Positions 33,901-40,710 of a stretch of DNA of 64,000 nt are shown here, in pieces. A model generated the notes under the pieces. The model was not told the origin of the DNA, made no database searches, and worked only from the letters and a program-made list of their open reading frames with translations. Origin of the DNA: Anodontia alba (Eukaryota; Mollusca; Bivalvia; Lucinida; Lucinidae); contig OZ024828.1 of the NCBI GenBank assembly GCA_964016985.1, positions 73,033,264 through 73,097,263 of the forward strand, read 5' to 3'. The position numbers were made by a program, and so were the translations under genes. Positions within the stretch are counted from its first letter, which is position 1. Each line of letters begins with the position of its first letter.

Positions 33901-36499
33901 TTTTATTATATAAAAGTGGGGTTTAAAAAGTCAAAATTATACAGGCGTGTTTTCGTGATGATTTTGCCATGCATCAATGCAAAACTCCTTCTCAAAACTA
34001 TCTATGCACAAAAAGTTTTGTTCTAGTCATTGTTTTTATTGTTGTTTTTTTTAATACGAATGTTTTCATTTTGGCTGCAAATTATGCAAAAATCAATACG
34101 TCTTTAGTTTGGATGCAGGTTTTCAACAAATTCTACTTCTTCAAAATTTTTGAAATTTTCAAAATTATATAGAGGAACATCAATAATTTAAAATCTGTGA
34201 AGAAAAGCAAAAATCTTAAAATCCAGTTTACTATAGTATTTGCATAGTCCAGACCGATTTTTGGCACCTAATTCATTTATGGTAAATATTTGAAAACGGA
34301 ACACAAAAGCAGAAAAGACAAATCGTTCCTGATACATGTAATTACATTGTAATATTGTCAACCACAACTGATAAATGATGCGGTTCATCTATTTAGAATA
34401 AAAAAAAAAAAACTTCAGGCGAAAACAAAAGTCTTTCCAGAGGAAATCGAATGCATTCGATTTCCTCTGGAAAGACTTTTGTTTTCGCCTGAAGTTTGTT
34501 TAGTTCTGTTCTGATTGTGGCCGCTTTCGTTCGTTCACTATAACTCTCAGGATATGGGATAGACGGCAATCTTCTTAGACTCTTTCATTTCTTTCTTTGC
34601 TCTAAGAACGAAGAGAATGAAAACTATGCTGCCAATTTAACGCTTAGCACTCTGGGTAAAACCTTCAGCAGACCACATTTTGAAATATTTTTTCTTACTT
34701 TTCCCAATAAACAGGTTTTGACATTTCATGCAAATTATCTCCAATGGAGCCATGAAATGTCAAACCTAATTTCTGGAAAAAAAAGAAGAAAAATATCATC
34801 AATTTGTCGTCTGCTGAATTAGCCCAGAGAGTGGTAAAGGTTGAGTAATACTACAAACCATTTCTTCACATAAAAATGAAAGTTAGCATATATGCAAACA
34901 GTGAATGTCAAGATCAGCCTGCGCATCCCAAGATTTTACAATAGCCTGACTTCCTCCATTGTATAGGGAAGACACAATATATCAAGAGGAACAGATACAC
35001 TCTCAGAGGAGGTAATTCCGTCAAAGTTGTTTGCTTCCCTTCTGAAACAGTGTCTAACCTAAAAGAAAAGAATTTGCTCCCAGTGGGAGCAAATTCTTTC
35101 TTTTTAGAGTAGACCCCTTTTCAGACAGGCTTGGCGTGCAGGAAAACGAACACGGAAGTCACAAGTGTTTCTCTCTTGTACAAAATGACTGAAAAAACAC
35201 CAGGTGCATCAAATCAAAGCCCCCGAAATTGCGTTTGTGTGCAGACTGGCCAGAGTCTTTGCTACTAGTTTATGCGCTGAGGTTTCGTGATGGGTTACAA
35301 ACTGTGTGAAATTTCCACTAACAGTCATTTCTCAGCAACAGCCACTTATATTGAGCATGCTTCTGATATCCCAAAATACTCTATTACTATGCTACTAGAA
35401 AACGTGTTTTCAGGGTATTTACGAATCTTGAATATCCTGATCAGCCAGCTAAGCAATTTAGTCTGATGAAGGACTGCTACACGCCGATATATTCAATAGT
35501 ATTCTAGGATACCGTAAGCGAAATGCGAAGGAATTAGAGACTGCGCGGATGCGTAAGCTGACCTGTGCTTTTGCTGTGTGTATATGCTCCTCAGACACCT
35601 TGACTAATGATGCGACTCAAACTTTTAACCCTTTACTATAGTATGCCGTGCAGTATCTGAGATTATGTCATCGTCCAAGTGGCTGTTGTAAAAAGGTTGT
35701 ACAGTATCCGTGTGACATAATTTGGGCCCCGTCAAGCCGAACCGTGTCATTACGAAAATACGCCTATTCAAATATATAGAAGAAAATTACCTCCAAAAAC
35801 TGAAAACGTTTATATAAAAAAAGAACTCAGATATTTTTCATATTTCTGCTCAAAACATAGAGTATGGGTACTCGTTAGAACCGCCTCGGTGAGGCGTTCT
35901 AACGAGTACTCACAATATATGTTTTTGAGCAGAAATAAGTAAGAAAAAGTACGCCCCTGTAAACCCCAGTTTTACTATAAAAAAGTGGGGTTTAGGGGGG
36001 TCAAAACTATATAGGAGTGTTTTCGTAATGTTTTTGAACATGCGCAAAAAGCGCACATATTTTGCGCAGATTCAGTTGATCCTGGCCATGCGCAAAGTAT
36101 CATCTGGGCCTTTGCTTTCCATTCATACATTTTGTAGTGTCCAATGATTCTGTTGACGGACAGTGAAGGCCCTGATCAGACTGCGCGGATGCGCAGGCTG
36201 ATCTGGGCCTTCGCTGTCCGCATATGCCCGAATAAATGCTCCCGCATGGCGCGACCCATTTGTATTATAAACATTTTATTTCAGTGGCACAGTCTAATCA
36301 AACAGGTGGAGGCTATGGTTATAGTCACGTGACGCAATATCCTCCTGTACCAAGCCAAAGTACCAGCCAAGCTTACACAGTCAACCCCGCTGCTCCTCCG
36401 CCCTACCCAGGCGGCGACACCTCTGGCTATCCAGGCGGCGTCGGCACTGCTTACCCTGCAACTGGTGGAGAGAAGGCCCCTTATCCACCCCAGTATTAG
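13315..36499 (+). CDS. Cysteine- and tyrosine-rich (CYYR1/Shisa-like) membrane protein, whole gene
   Basis: Four coding exons join in phase: 13315-13369, 28132-28234, 31438-31589 and 36285-36499, giving about 174 residues. In order the product has a signal peptide, a six-cysteine tyrosine-rich ectodomain, one transmembrane helix with a basic KKKR stop-transfer, and a proline/glycine/tyrosine-rich cytosolic tail with two PPxY motifs. That is the plan of CYYR1 and of the wider Shisa-like six-cysteine adaptor superfamily. Known members act as membrane adaptors, and PPxY motifs bind WW-domain ubiquitin ligases; the role here is inferred. Introns of 14.8, 3.2 and 4.7 kb are filled with repeats. 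The coordinates are the span from start codon to stop; the first exon is the least certain. No AATAAA is seen close after the stop. Confidence 0.75.
13370..14160 (+). other. Intron 1 start of the CYYR1-like gene
   Basis: It holds a CTTT/TTTC-rich stretch (13455-13530), a GTCCGTGTGTCTGTCCGCCCG segment like the leads of the tandem arrays (about 13640-13860), and a GCACATTTTGCGCATG...TTTTCGCTTG repeat near 14035-14080 that recurs at 38598-38640. Confidence 0.5.
14161..16490 (+). repeat. Tandem array, about 455 bp unit, GCTCACCTGAGC ends
   Basis: It opens TAAGCTCACCTGAGCAAGGC followed by a CCGTCGTCTGTCC lead. Units then repeat CAAGATGGCTGCCATGCCC, ATATATGGTAAAAAC, AGCTTTTAGGCTGAATCTTGG, GACCTTTTTACGGCAAGGTCAAA and TTTGTATGGG, with AACCGTTTGACCAATTTTC between. 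A second head (TAGCTCACCTCAGCC) at about 15709 restarts the series, so two arrays are joined. It is the reverse-oriented relative of 55508-57805. Confidence 0.85.
16590..16885 (+). repeat. Tandem duplication of about 130 bp
   Basis: ATATATAAAATCGTGTAATC, CACGTTGGGCTTACTGTTACAA and a CGCAACCAGC end occur twice (about 16650-16740 and 16790-16882) around a GTGGGGT-rich joint. It follows the last array unit. Confidence 0.75.
16886..17189. other. Intron stretch without recognised content
   Basis: No frame, inverted repeat or family match was seen. Confidence 0.45.
17190..17375. mobile_element. GTCGTCTGCTGAA MITE, copy 2
   Basis: It has ACATTTCATGCAAATTGTCTC, a degenerate centre, ATGAAATGTCAAATCCTGTTT and the end TTTCAAAATGTCGTCTGCTG. 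The left end is decayed. Confidence 0.65.
17430..19597 (+). repeat. Tandem array, about 165 bp unit, about 12 copies
   Basis: It starts AAACAAGAGGGTCATGATGG, with CCCTTTATCGCTCACCTGAG, and ends GACGGACGACGCACGACGG...GCTCACCTTGAGCC...GGTTAGCTA. Units carry TTTTTAGCTCTGGTGGCCAT, TTTGTTCAGCGGAGC, CCATTTTAGCAATTTTGG and GAACATTTCTGTGAAATTA. Long T-runs (18367-18402) and TTC repeats sit between units. The ends match the other GCTCACC arrays, but the unit is different. Confidence 0.85.
19598..20560 (+). repeat. Tandem array, about 140 bp unit, about seven copies
   Basis: Each unit carries CACTGGGCGGAATTCAACCA, ACTTGCTACATCACTTCCCC, TAAGGGTGTGCGAGAGCAAC and a CGTCCGTCCGTCGTC run. It follows directly on the previous array. 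Frames across it (SVRPSVRP-like) are repeat-derived and not genes. Confidence 0.85.
20561..21105. other. Intron stretch without recognised content
   Basis: A 79-codon frame (20728-20967) has no recognisable domain and is bounded by repeats. Otherwise nothing is seen. Confidence 0.4.
21106..21206 (+). mobile_element. Retroposon 3' tail (AATCAATCAAT end)
   Basis: TCTGGGAGACGAAACAAAAT, GACCCACAAGGG and ACATGTCGTTAAACCCCAAC end in an ACAATCAATCAAT simple tail, which is the look of a 3' end of a non-LTR retroposon or SINE. No coding part is attached. Confidence 0.45.
21207..22287. other. Intron stretch without recognised content
   Basis: No credible frame. A short GACCTTTGACCTTTTGATGGC piece near 22215 is a stray fragment of the 455 bp array family. 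Confidence 0.45.
22288..22566 (+). mobile_element. CATYACG MITE, copy 2
   Basis: Ends CATCACGAAATCATATCTAT and GGAGTGTTTTCTTAATG. The centre is reduced to GATTGTAGGTTCTAACTAGTACCCACAATC, so most of the palindrome is deleted. A run of about 35 T has expanded in the right half (22466-22500). Confidence 0.85.
22567..23079. other. Intron stretch without recognised content
   Basis: AT-rich sequence that grades into the minisatellite that follows. Confidence 0.4.
23080..23361 (+). repeat. Minisatellite, about 32 bp unit, left part
   Basis: Units of the form TTTACATAGATTTGTTAACG followed by TAATGTTCTCAT repeat about nine times with variation. The array continues in the same orientation at 26600, after the 3.2 kb element. 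Confidence 0.85.
23367..24080 (+). repeat. Left terminal inverted repeat of the 3.2 kb element
   Basis: It pairs with 25895-26594 with moderate divergence. TAACGCC(G/T)GA words lie at about 23382, 23402, 23426 and 23833. An 81-codon frame (23536-23781) lies wholly in the arm and is broken in the other arm, so it is not called a gene. Confidence 0.8.
24081..25894. other. Middle of the 3.2 kb element
   Basis: 1.8 kb without a frame of interest. It holds a fragment of the GTCGTCTGCTGAA MITE family near 24705-24935, interrupted by a C-run (24748-24800). If it ever coded for a transposase, that is now lost. Confidence 0.55.
25895..26594 (-). repeat. Right terminal inverted repeat of the 3.2 kb element
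   Basis: Reverse-complement partner of the left arm. Shared landmarks are GATCACATAC, AATCAAGCACCTC, GATACCGTTTTATCCGGCG and GACCGAAAATCCGGCGTTAC. Confidence 0.8.
26600..26850 (+). repeat. Minisatellite, about 32 bp unit, right part
   Basis: Same unit and orientation as 23080-23361 (TTTGTTAACGTAATGTTCTC), with some shortened units near 26700-26830. Confidence 0.8.
27050..27280 (+). pseudogene. LINE ORF2 C-terminal remnant
   Basis: Reading across frameshifts gives ILQGTVEETKRRWGDN, then VVRQRPKGSRTEA, the order seen at the C-terminal end of many animal non-LTR retrotransposon ORF2 proteins just before their 3' UTR. A run of T (27287-27312) follows. Only about 75 residues remain, so the clade is not assigned. 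Confidence 0.5.
27454..27520. mobile_element. GCAAACAGTG hairpin element, copy 2
   Basis: A 67 bp inverted repeat with GCAAGCAGTGCAGACC and the centre CCGCAGAACGCGG; the right arm has decayed. Confidence 0.65.
28132..28234 (+). CDS. CYYR1-like gene, coding exon 2 (six-cysteine ectodomain)
   Basis: The acceptor TTCTAATTTTAG precedes 28132 and the donor GTAAGT follows 28234. It encodes VVSGDYCWTNHDYLSS and YKYCEYGCCGNYCCSDIP. The cysteine pattern C-x(11)-C-x3-CC-x3-CC makes six cysteines, with six tyrosines, as in CYYR1/Shisa-like ectodomains. The exon starts with two bases of a split Gly codon and ends with two bases of a split Pro codon that exon 3 completes. Confidence 0.85.
28778..28864. 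mobile_element. Short palindromic MITE (GGGCCGTTATCGGCCC)
   Basis: Two 41 nt arms around CTACC, differing at one position, carry ATTCTTTATAAATCTA and GGGCCGTTATCGGCCCGTCA. Outer ACCCAGC / ACTGGGT motifs extend the inverted repeat a little. It lies inside Penelope-like copy C. Confidence 0.8.
29026..29269. mobile_element. CCGAGGTTATAAAAC MITE, copy 1
   Basis: The ends CCGAGGTTATAAAACTTTTT and AAGTTTTATAACCTCGGGG are inverted. Inside are GCTCAGCTGAGCATGAAA motifs, ATTGCAAAGTCTTTCTTG, and a CTGCTAATAAATAT...TATTTATTAGCA hairpin. It is non-coding and lies in the Penelope-like copy C. Confidence 0.85.
29445..29620. mobile_element. TTTGCTCCC-GGGAGCAAA MITE, decayed copy
   Basis: TCTTTCCTTTTAGTGTAGATC and GGGAGCAAATTCTTTCCTG are words of the family best seen at 34990-35175; a C-rich stretch is inserted. 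Confidence 0.45.
29687..29922 (+). mobile_element. CATYACG MITE, copy 3
   Basis: Ends CATCACCAAAACATCCTATA and GGCATGTTTTCGTAATG. The left palindrome arm is deleted, leaving GTGAGTACCCATAATCTATG only. Confidence 0.85.
29955..30075 (+). repeat. Dispersed repeat shared with 51028-51145
   Basis: GTGATTATGTGTGTTTCAC, TGAGGTGAAGGACC, GAACATGTTTG and AGAATTAAGGACGAGGT recur in the same order at 51028-51145. The flanks differ. It is of unknown type, possibly another retroelement tail. A GT-rich/CCACCA tract and a T-run of about 42 (30203-30244) follow. Confidence 0.5.
30363..30482 (+). repeat. Three 40 bp tandem units
   Basis: TTCGTGATTGTGACATTTCC followed by TGGCTATCTTCAGT(A/T)ATAGT occurs three times with one base difference. 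The word is a relative of the Penelope-like tail (TTGTGATTGTGGCACTCCCTGG). Confidence 0.95.
30665..30730. mobile_element. GCAAACAGTG hairpin element, copy 3
   Basis: A hairpin with CAGATCAGGCCCGACAAAAC and its complement GTCGGGCCTGATCTG. The stem differs from copy 1, yet both arms agree with each other. Confidence 0.75.
30873..30948 (+). repeat. T-rich run with TTTA interruptions
   Basis: About 76 bp of nearly pure T with a few A. It may be a sequencing-difficult tract. Confidence 0.95.
31130..31210 (-). repeat. Dispersed repeat with CGCTCGACA...TGACTGGGCCGTAAA
   Basis: ACCGCGCTCGACAACCCATC and GGGTTGACTGGGCCGTAAA occur here and, inverted, at 61300-61345. Type unknown; possibly a SINE. A TGAT-repeat follows at 31257-31290. 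Confidence 0.4.
31438..31589 (+). CDS. CYYR1-like gene, coding exon 3 (transmembrane)
   Basis: The acceptor CCTAATTACAG precedes it and the donor GTAAGT follows 31589. It encodes GLPGIVLGSVIGGLVLIAII and VTVCICYQKKKRSV, a single hydrophobic helix followed by a basic stop-transfer, then GRVVHPVGYNTGPTVI. The first base completes the split Pro codon of exon 2, and the last base is the first of a codon finished in exon 4, so the phases agree. Confidence 0.85.
31642..31906 (+). mobile_element. CATYACG MITE, copy 4
   Basis: Ends CATCACGAAAACATGCCTTT and AATAGTTTTCGTAATG, 52 bp after the exon 3 donor of the CYYR1-like gene. The palindrome is present, but its arms have unpaired changes (GCAGGAGGG, AAGGAGTAC). 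Confidence 0.85.
32452..32512. mobile_element. GCAAACAGTG hairpin element, copy 4
   Basis: GACCCTGATCAGACGCCGCG with the partner TGCGTCTGGATCTGGGTC. Partly decayed. Confidence 0.55.
32640..32840. repeat. Decayed TGCGCAGGCTGATC hairpin repeats
   Basis: CAGTGAAGATTCTGATCAGAC, AATGCGCAGGCTGATC and TCTTCGCTGGG belong to the family of 36163-36226; an earlier partial copy lies at 31950-32090. Confidence 0.5.
32949..33015. mobile_element. GCAAACAGTG hairpin element, copy 5
   Basis: Long hairpin with GTGGATCCTGATGAGACGGC and the complement GCCGTCTCATCTGGATCCAC around CATTATG. The stem sequence is unlike copies 1 and 3, yet it stays almost fully paired. Confidence 0.8.
33049..33330 (+). mobile_element. 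CATYACG MITE, copy 5
   Basis: Ends CATCACGAAAACATGCCTAT and GGTTTGTTTTCGTAATG. The palindrome is full length, with a few unpaired changes in the arms. Confidence 0.9.
33522..33960 (-). mobile_element. CATYACG MITE, copy 6, with insertion
   Basis: Reverse orientation; ends CATTACGAAAACACGCTTAT and GGCGTGTTTTCGTGATG. About 160 bp of unrelated AT-rich sequence (33627-33787) is inserted at the outer edge of the palindrome. Confidence 0.85.
34410..34497. repeat. Perfect 88 bp palindrome
   Basis: Two 44 nt arms meet at ATGCAT with no spacer and no mismatch. The outer arm contains ACTTCAGGCGAAAACAAAAG and the inner arm TCTTTCCAGAGGAAATCGAA. No other copy is in the window and no target duplication is obvious. 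It lies in intron 3 of the CYYR1-like gene. Confidence 0.95.
34637..34842. mobile_element. GTCGTCTGCTGAA MITE, copy 3
   Basis: The most complete copy: ends TTTAACGCTTAGCACTCTGG, AAACCTTCAGCAGACCAC and their partners GTCGTCTGCTGAATTAGCCC and AGAGTGGTAAAGG. The inner hairpin TTTGACATTTCATGCAAATT has lost part of its right arm. Confidence 0.8.
34990..35175. mobile_element. TTTGCTCCC-GGGAGCAAA MITE
   Basis: Central hairpin AAAGAATTTGCTCCCAGTGG and its partner GGGAGCAAATTCTTTC, flanked by inverted TTCCCTTCTGAAACAGTGTC / GACCCCTTTTCAGACAGG words. This is the clearest copy of the family. Confidence 0.7.
35748..36030 (-). mobile_element. CATYACG MITE, copy 7
   Basis: Ends CATTACGAAAATACGCCTAT and GGAGTGTTTTCGTAATG, with a near-complete palindrome that has lost one base in its right arm. 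Confidence 0.9.
36163..36226. mobile_element. TGCGCAGGCTGATC hairpin element
   Basis: CAGTGAAGGCCCTGATCAGA, CTGCGCGGATGCGCAGG and CTGATCTGGGCCTTCGCTG form a 60 bp hairpin. It is the best copy of a family also seen near 27840-28050, 42585, 50100, 52020 and 58438. Confidence 0.75.
36285..36499 (+). CDS. CYYR1-like gene, coding exon 4 (proline-rich tail)
   Basis: The acceptor TTTTATTTCAG ends at 36284. The first two bases complete the codon left open by exon 3, giving MAQSNQTGGGYGYSHV. The tail is rich in Pro, Gly, Tyr and Ser and carries two PPxY motifs, PPPY in NPAAPPPYPGG and PPQY at the very C-terminus (KAPYPPQY, stop at 36497-36499). PPxY motifs bind WW domains, for example of NEDD4-type ligases, and are common in Shisa-like adaptors. 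Confidence 0.85.
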
Positions 36500-36564
36500 A
36501 TGTTAGACGAAATTCCAAACTTTACTTAGTTTTGTCATATAATAGTGTATTTTAGGCGAATGGA

Positions 36565-36740
36565 TACTTTTAGGGGAGGCAACTCTGTCAAAATTTATTT
36601 TGCCCCTTCTAAAAAGTGGTATGCTCTAAACGGAAAGAATTTCCTCCCCTTAGAAGCATTTTATTCTCTTTGAGAGAAGATTCCGTCTCAGAAGGGATTG
36701 ACGTGCAGGAAATCAAATAGGAAGTCCGAAAGTGACCTCC
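36565..36740. mobile_element. TTTGCTCCC-GGGAGCAAA MITE, decayed copy
   Basis: GGGAGGCAACTCTGTC, GGAAAGAATTTCCTCCCC and TGACGTGCAGGAAATC follow the order at 34990-35175. It starts about 65 bp after the CYYR1-like stop codon, so it may lie in the 3' UTR. Confidence 0.6.
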
Positions 36741-36896
36741 CTTGCGAAATTGTGGAAACACTGCCTAGTGCCTGTATGGGAATGCCTCTTTTTGCCAGGG
36801 ACTTTATTCACATGACGAGCATTTGCAAAATTTTACTACACATTAATTTGTGACGATTTGTTATATTTAATTACGCAAAGTGGATTTGACTTATTC

Positions 36897-37120
36897 TTTA
36901 ACGCTTAACATGCTGAGTAAATTTTTCAGCAGTCGACATTTTGAAATATTTTGAAATATTTTTTCTTACTTTTACCAGAAAGTAGGATTTGACATTTCTT
37001 GTAAATTGTCTCCTAAACAGACACTTTGCAAGAAATGTCTGATCTTATTTTCTGGGCAAGGTTAGAAAATTATGACCAATTCATCGTCCACCGAACTTGC
37101 ACAGAGAGTGGTAAAGGTTA
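36897..37120. mobile_element. GTCGTCTGCTGAA MITE, copy 4
   Basis: TTTAACGCTTAACATGCTGA...TTTTTCAGCAGTCGACA at one end and ACAGAGAGTGGTAAAGGTTA at the other, with ACATTTCTTGTAAATTGTCTCC forming an inner hairpin with CACTTTGCAAGAAATGTC. Confidence 0.75.
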
Positions 37121-37148
37121 ATCGAAATGACTACAAGTTATCCACATA

Positions 37149-38467
37149 CGAGGGTCCTGCAAACAGTTTTGTCACTGGGTTCGGATTACTTCAGTGCTAC
37201 GTTTTATCAAACATATTTTTATTACAAACCTTCAAAGTATTCCCCCTTTACTGAAACACATTTTTGTAACCTTTTTACCCAGTCGCGAAAAACAGATAAA
37301 TAGTCGTCTTTTGGTATCTGTTGGAGACACTGATAAATAGCGCTGCCAAGAGAACTTCTAGACGTATACTTATTTCCAGAAAGCATTTTCTTAAGCCTTG
37401 GAAATAAAAAGAAGTCACAGGGACTCAGGTCAAGTGAATAAGGTGGATGGTTTAAAACTTTCACCTTTTCAGAAGCCAAAAAAGACTTAACAACCTCACA
37501 CTTATGAGAGGAGGCGTTGTCATGTAAAATGTGGACTCCTGACCATCCTTTGCTTGGTCGTTTCTTATTGTAAAACTCTTTCACTTTCTTCTGTACAGAA
37601 TTCTTGTAGAATCGGCAAATGACTTTATGACCATATGGACAAGGCACTTGAATTAATGAAAATTGCGTACAACATCTTTTTCGAACTTATGGTTCTCTTG
37701 GCAATACATGGGCGTTTTTTATCTTTTCGCTTCCATTGCTTATTATCAGCCCTTCTTTGTGGCTCAAACATGTGCACCCAGGTTTCATGACCTGTTAGCA
37801 AGTTAGAAATAACCCGACTATTACAGCCTTTGTATGTATTCAAAAGAACCCGGGCACATTTAAGGCGTTGTGTCTTTTGCTCCTCATGGAGCAAATGAGG
37901 TACCCACCTAGCGCAAACCTTTCTCAGGTCCAAACGCTTTTTCAGAATTGTTTGCACACTGCCTTCTGATATGCCAGTACAACTAGCTATATCTTTAACA
38001 GACAATCGCGTGTTCGACCACAATCTTTATAGCAGCGATGTTAGCCTTGGTAACAGAGGTTTTAGGCCTTCCAGGACGGGTATCATCTTCCACAGAAAAT
38101 TTCCCAGCTTTAAAAGTTTTAACCCTACTAAAAATGTGCGCATTGAAATGGTCTGAGGTCCTTATATACCACACAATTCATTAAATGTCTGCTTTGAATC
38201 TATATTAAGCCTACTGCGGCATTTAATATAGCTACGAATTTCAGTCTTCTGGTCCATGTTCCAATGTAACAAGTAAATTGGTCAGTGTGTATGACTGTAT
38301 CTATTTCAATTTGAAATAACTCGGTCAGTTGGAAAGCAATTTGCACGAAATAAACGGGTATCGTTAGCTATTCAACACACCATTCAAGTGCAGTGAAGCA
38401 TTTTAAAATATACCTGGGATAAAACAAAGGAAGCCTATTAGTGACAGAACTTTTTGCACGACCCTCA
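37149..38467 (-). mobile_element. Full-length mariner element, inactive
   Basis: The inverted ends CGAGGGTCCTGCAAACAGTT and its partner GAGGGTCGTGCAAAAAGTTC bracket a broken transposase; TGTCACT follows in both. TA lies at the left border (37147-37148) as expected for mariner; the right border reads TT. At about 1.32 kb it has normal length. It sits in the space between the two convergent host genes. Confidence 0.85.
37222..38262 (-). pseudogene. Mariner transposase, frameshifted, first Asp lost
   Basis: The N-terminal part starts near 38262 (MDQKTEIRSYIKCR) and is broken by frameshifts. 38023-37650 gives the helix-turn-helix SVKDIASCTGISEGSVQTIL and the region of the first catalytic residue. 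37647-37222 gives HDNASSHKCEVV and HPPYSLDLSPCDFFLFP, with exactly 34 residues between the last two catalytic Asp residues, the mariner DD34D spacing. The first catalytic Asp is His (TGHETW where the family has GDETW). It also needs at least one frameshift near 37640, so it is inactive. Confidence 0.9.
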
Positions 38468-38980
38468 TTGGGCTTACCATGCGAAAATGTGTCTTCGGGA
38501 TATGCGGACAGCGAATCCTTGGACACTACAGAATATATCAATGCAAAGCAAATGCACGAATAAAACTTTGCGCATGCGTGGGATAAATCTGAAGCTGTGC
38601 ATTTTGCGCATGCTCGAAGGCACATTTTCGCTTGGAGCGGTCCATATAATGTATGCACTTTGCTATCTGTATTCATTGATTTTTTTCATAGTGTGTTTCA
38701 CATTCAAAAGTAAGAAAATAACAAAGAACAGCAAAGAATATTTTTATTGCGTTCAAGAAAATCATTTTCTTAGTTGAGACCCTGTTTGTTTACGATGAAA
38801 CTATTTTCAAGGTAAACATTTGAGAACATATCACAGAATAAAAAAAAAATTCAGATTTGTCAGTTAACAACTGTTTTATTTAGACAAAACACCAAGGAAA
38901 TAATTTATTCATATGCCTGTATACAACAATGGCACTGGAGAATTAATCGAATTGGCTATAAAACTATAATAATGATAATA
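38468..38980. other. Intergenic stretch with decayed hairpin repeats
   Basis: Degenerate TGCGGACAGCG, GTGCATTTTGCGCATG and GAAGGCACATTTTCGCTTGG words (38500-38640) match 14035-14080. The rest is AT-rich. Confidence 0.45.
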
Positions 38981-38984
38981 ATTA

Positions 38985-39065
38985 TAATAGTGCTAATAAT
39001 AATACTTATTTTTATAATATAATAATAATAAGTATTATTATTATAACTATTATAATAATAATAAC
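38985..39065. repeat. TAA/ATT palindromic repeat
   Basis: TAATAATAATACTTATTTTT and AATAATAATAAGTATTATTA pair into an AT-only hairpin of about 70 bp. A GGCCTATGGGCCACGATGC word follows at 39067, like the heads of the GCTCACC arrays. Confidence 0.75.
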
Positions 39066-39770
39066 CAAAGGCCTATGGGCCACGATGCTCACCTGCGTAA
39101 ACTGCTGTAATCTAAAATTTTTAACTATTCTGCAAAGTTTAAGCTTTATTCTCCTTACACCTTCTCAGGAATTAATGTATTACATGTAATATTTGGTCGC
39201 AAATTAAATATTTTGGTTGCCATGGGAACCAAAATGAGATTTGAGGTCTAAACATCTGAGAGGCTTGACGGAGGGCCACTTAAAAAACATTTTTGTAAAG
39301 CTTATATCCAAATATCTGCAATAATGTAGCAATAAATCTCAATTTCTACTTTTCCCATTTTAAGTAAATAGAAATTTTAAGTTGCCATAGCAACTTTAGT
39401 GCTTGAGCAATGGCAATAAAAACAATAGTTTTGTAGAGGCCAATGTTAGTATATATTTTGCAAAGTAACAGTTTACTTCTCTTTAAGGCTTCTGAAGACA
39501 TTGTTTTTTGCTTGTTTTGTTTTTTTGTTTTTGTTTTTTTTTTTAAAGAAGACTTCGTTTCAGAAGGGATGCAAATCATTTAACAAAGTTTCGCCCCTGA
39601 CAATGTATCAATACCCCTTACATGTAAGGGAATAGATACAAGTTCAGGAGAAAATCTCCCTTATGAAATGGCAGAAAGTATTCCACGTATCAAATCCTCT
39701 TAAAGCTAAGAAATGAGTATCTGAGAACTGTTATGAGCTAAAACTTATAGCAATATAAAAAAATCAGGTG
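39066..39770. other. Intergenic stretch with array-head fragment
   Basis: It begins with the CAAAGGCCTATGGGCCACG / GCTCACCTGCG head seen at 55510, followed by diverged sequence with two TTTTGGTTGCCATGG-like words, perhaps a single old array unit. No gene is seen. Confidence 0.45.
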
Positions 39771-39774
39771 GCAC

Positions 39775-40480
39775 ACTCAATTGAGCAATATTTATGACAA
39801 TATCGAAGAAGTAGATGACACACACAAATAAGCAATACTTACGACAATACCTAAGTAACATAGAACATACACATATAAGCAATACTAATGACAATATCCA
39901 TGAGACAGATGAACAAATAAGCAATACTTACGACAATACCTAAGTAACATAGAACATACACATATAAGCAATACTAATGACAATATCCATGAGACAGATG
40001 AACAAATAAGCAATACTTACGACAATACCTAAGTAACATAGAACATACACATATAAGCAATACTAATGACAATATCCATGAGACAGATGAACAAATAAGC
40101 AATACTACGACAATATCTAAGAAACATATGACTTACACATATAAGCAAAACTTATGACAATATCCATGAGGCAGATGAACAAATAAGCAATACTTACGAC
40201 AATATCTAAGAAACATATGACTTACACATATAAGCAATACTTTTGACAATATCCATGAGACAGATGACAAACTCAGATAGGCAATACGTATGACAATATC
40301 CATGAGGCAGATGACACACTCGAACAAGCAACATTTATGACAATATCCATGAGACAGATGACACACTAAAATAAGCAATACTTATGACAATATCCAAGGA
40401 ACAGATGATACACTCAAATAAGCAAATCTTATGACAATATCTAAAAAGCAGATGGCACACGCAAATAAGCAATAACTAAA
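39775..40480 (+). repeat. Satellite, about 48 bp unit, about 14 copies
   Basis: Units of AAGCAATACTTATGACAATA followed by TCCATGAGACAGATGACACACTCAAAT vary in length. Between 39830 and 40110 two unit types alternate as a dimer of about 97 bp that is almost identical three times, so it is a small higher-order repeat. Confidence 0.9.
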
Positions 40481-40710
40481 CAGGGAAGCAAAAACAAAAC
40501 CGAAAACCATATTTACAAGAGTATACGAACCGTTATCGAAAACAGTTAATCCATTTATGCCTAGGGTTCTGCAGCGTCTGATCTGGACCTACACTGTTTA
40601 CAAATGTCCAGCTTATTAGACGCTGGGCATAAATGGGTTAAGGTGAATGGATAAAAGTGGTAGCTTTTCCACCAATTTTGACTAAGAAGACAACGTTTGT
40701 GACTTCCAGG

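Noticed and set aside
39775..40480. CRISPR-like array
   Set aside because: Units are contiguous and vary throughout, with no unique spacers; the genome is animal.
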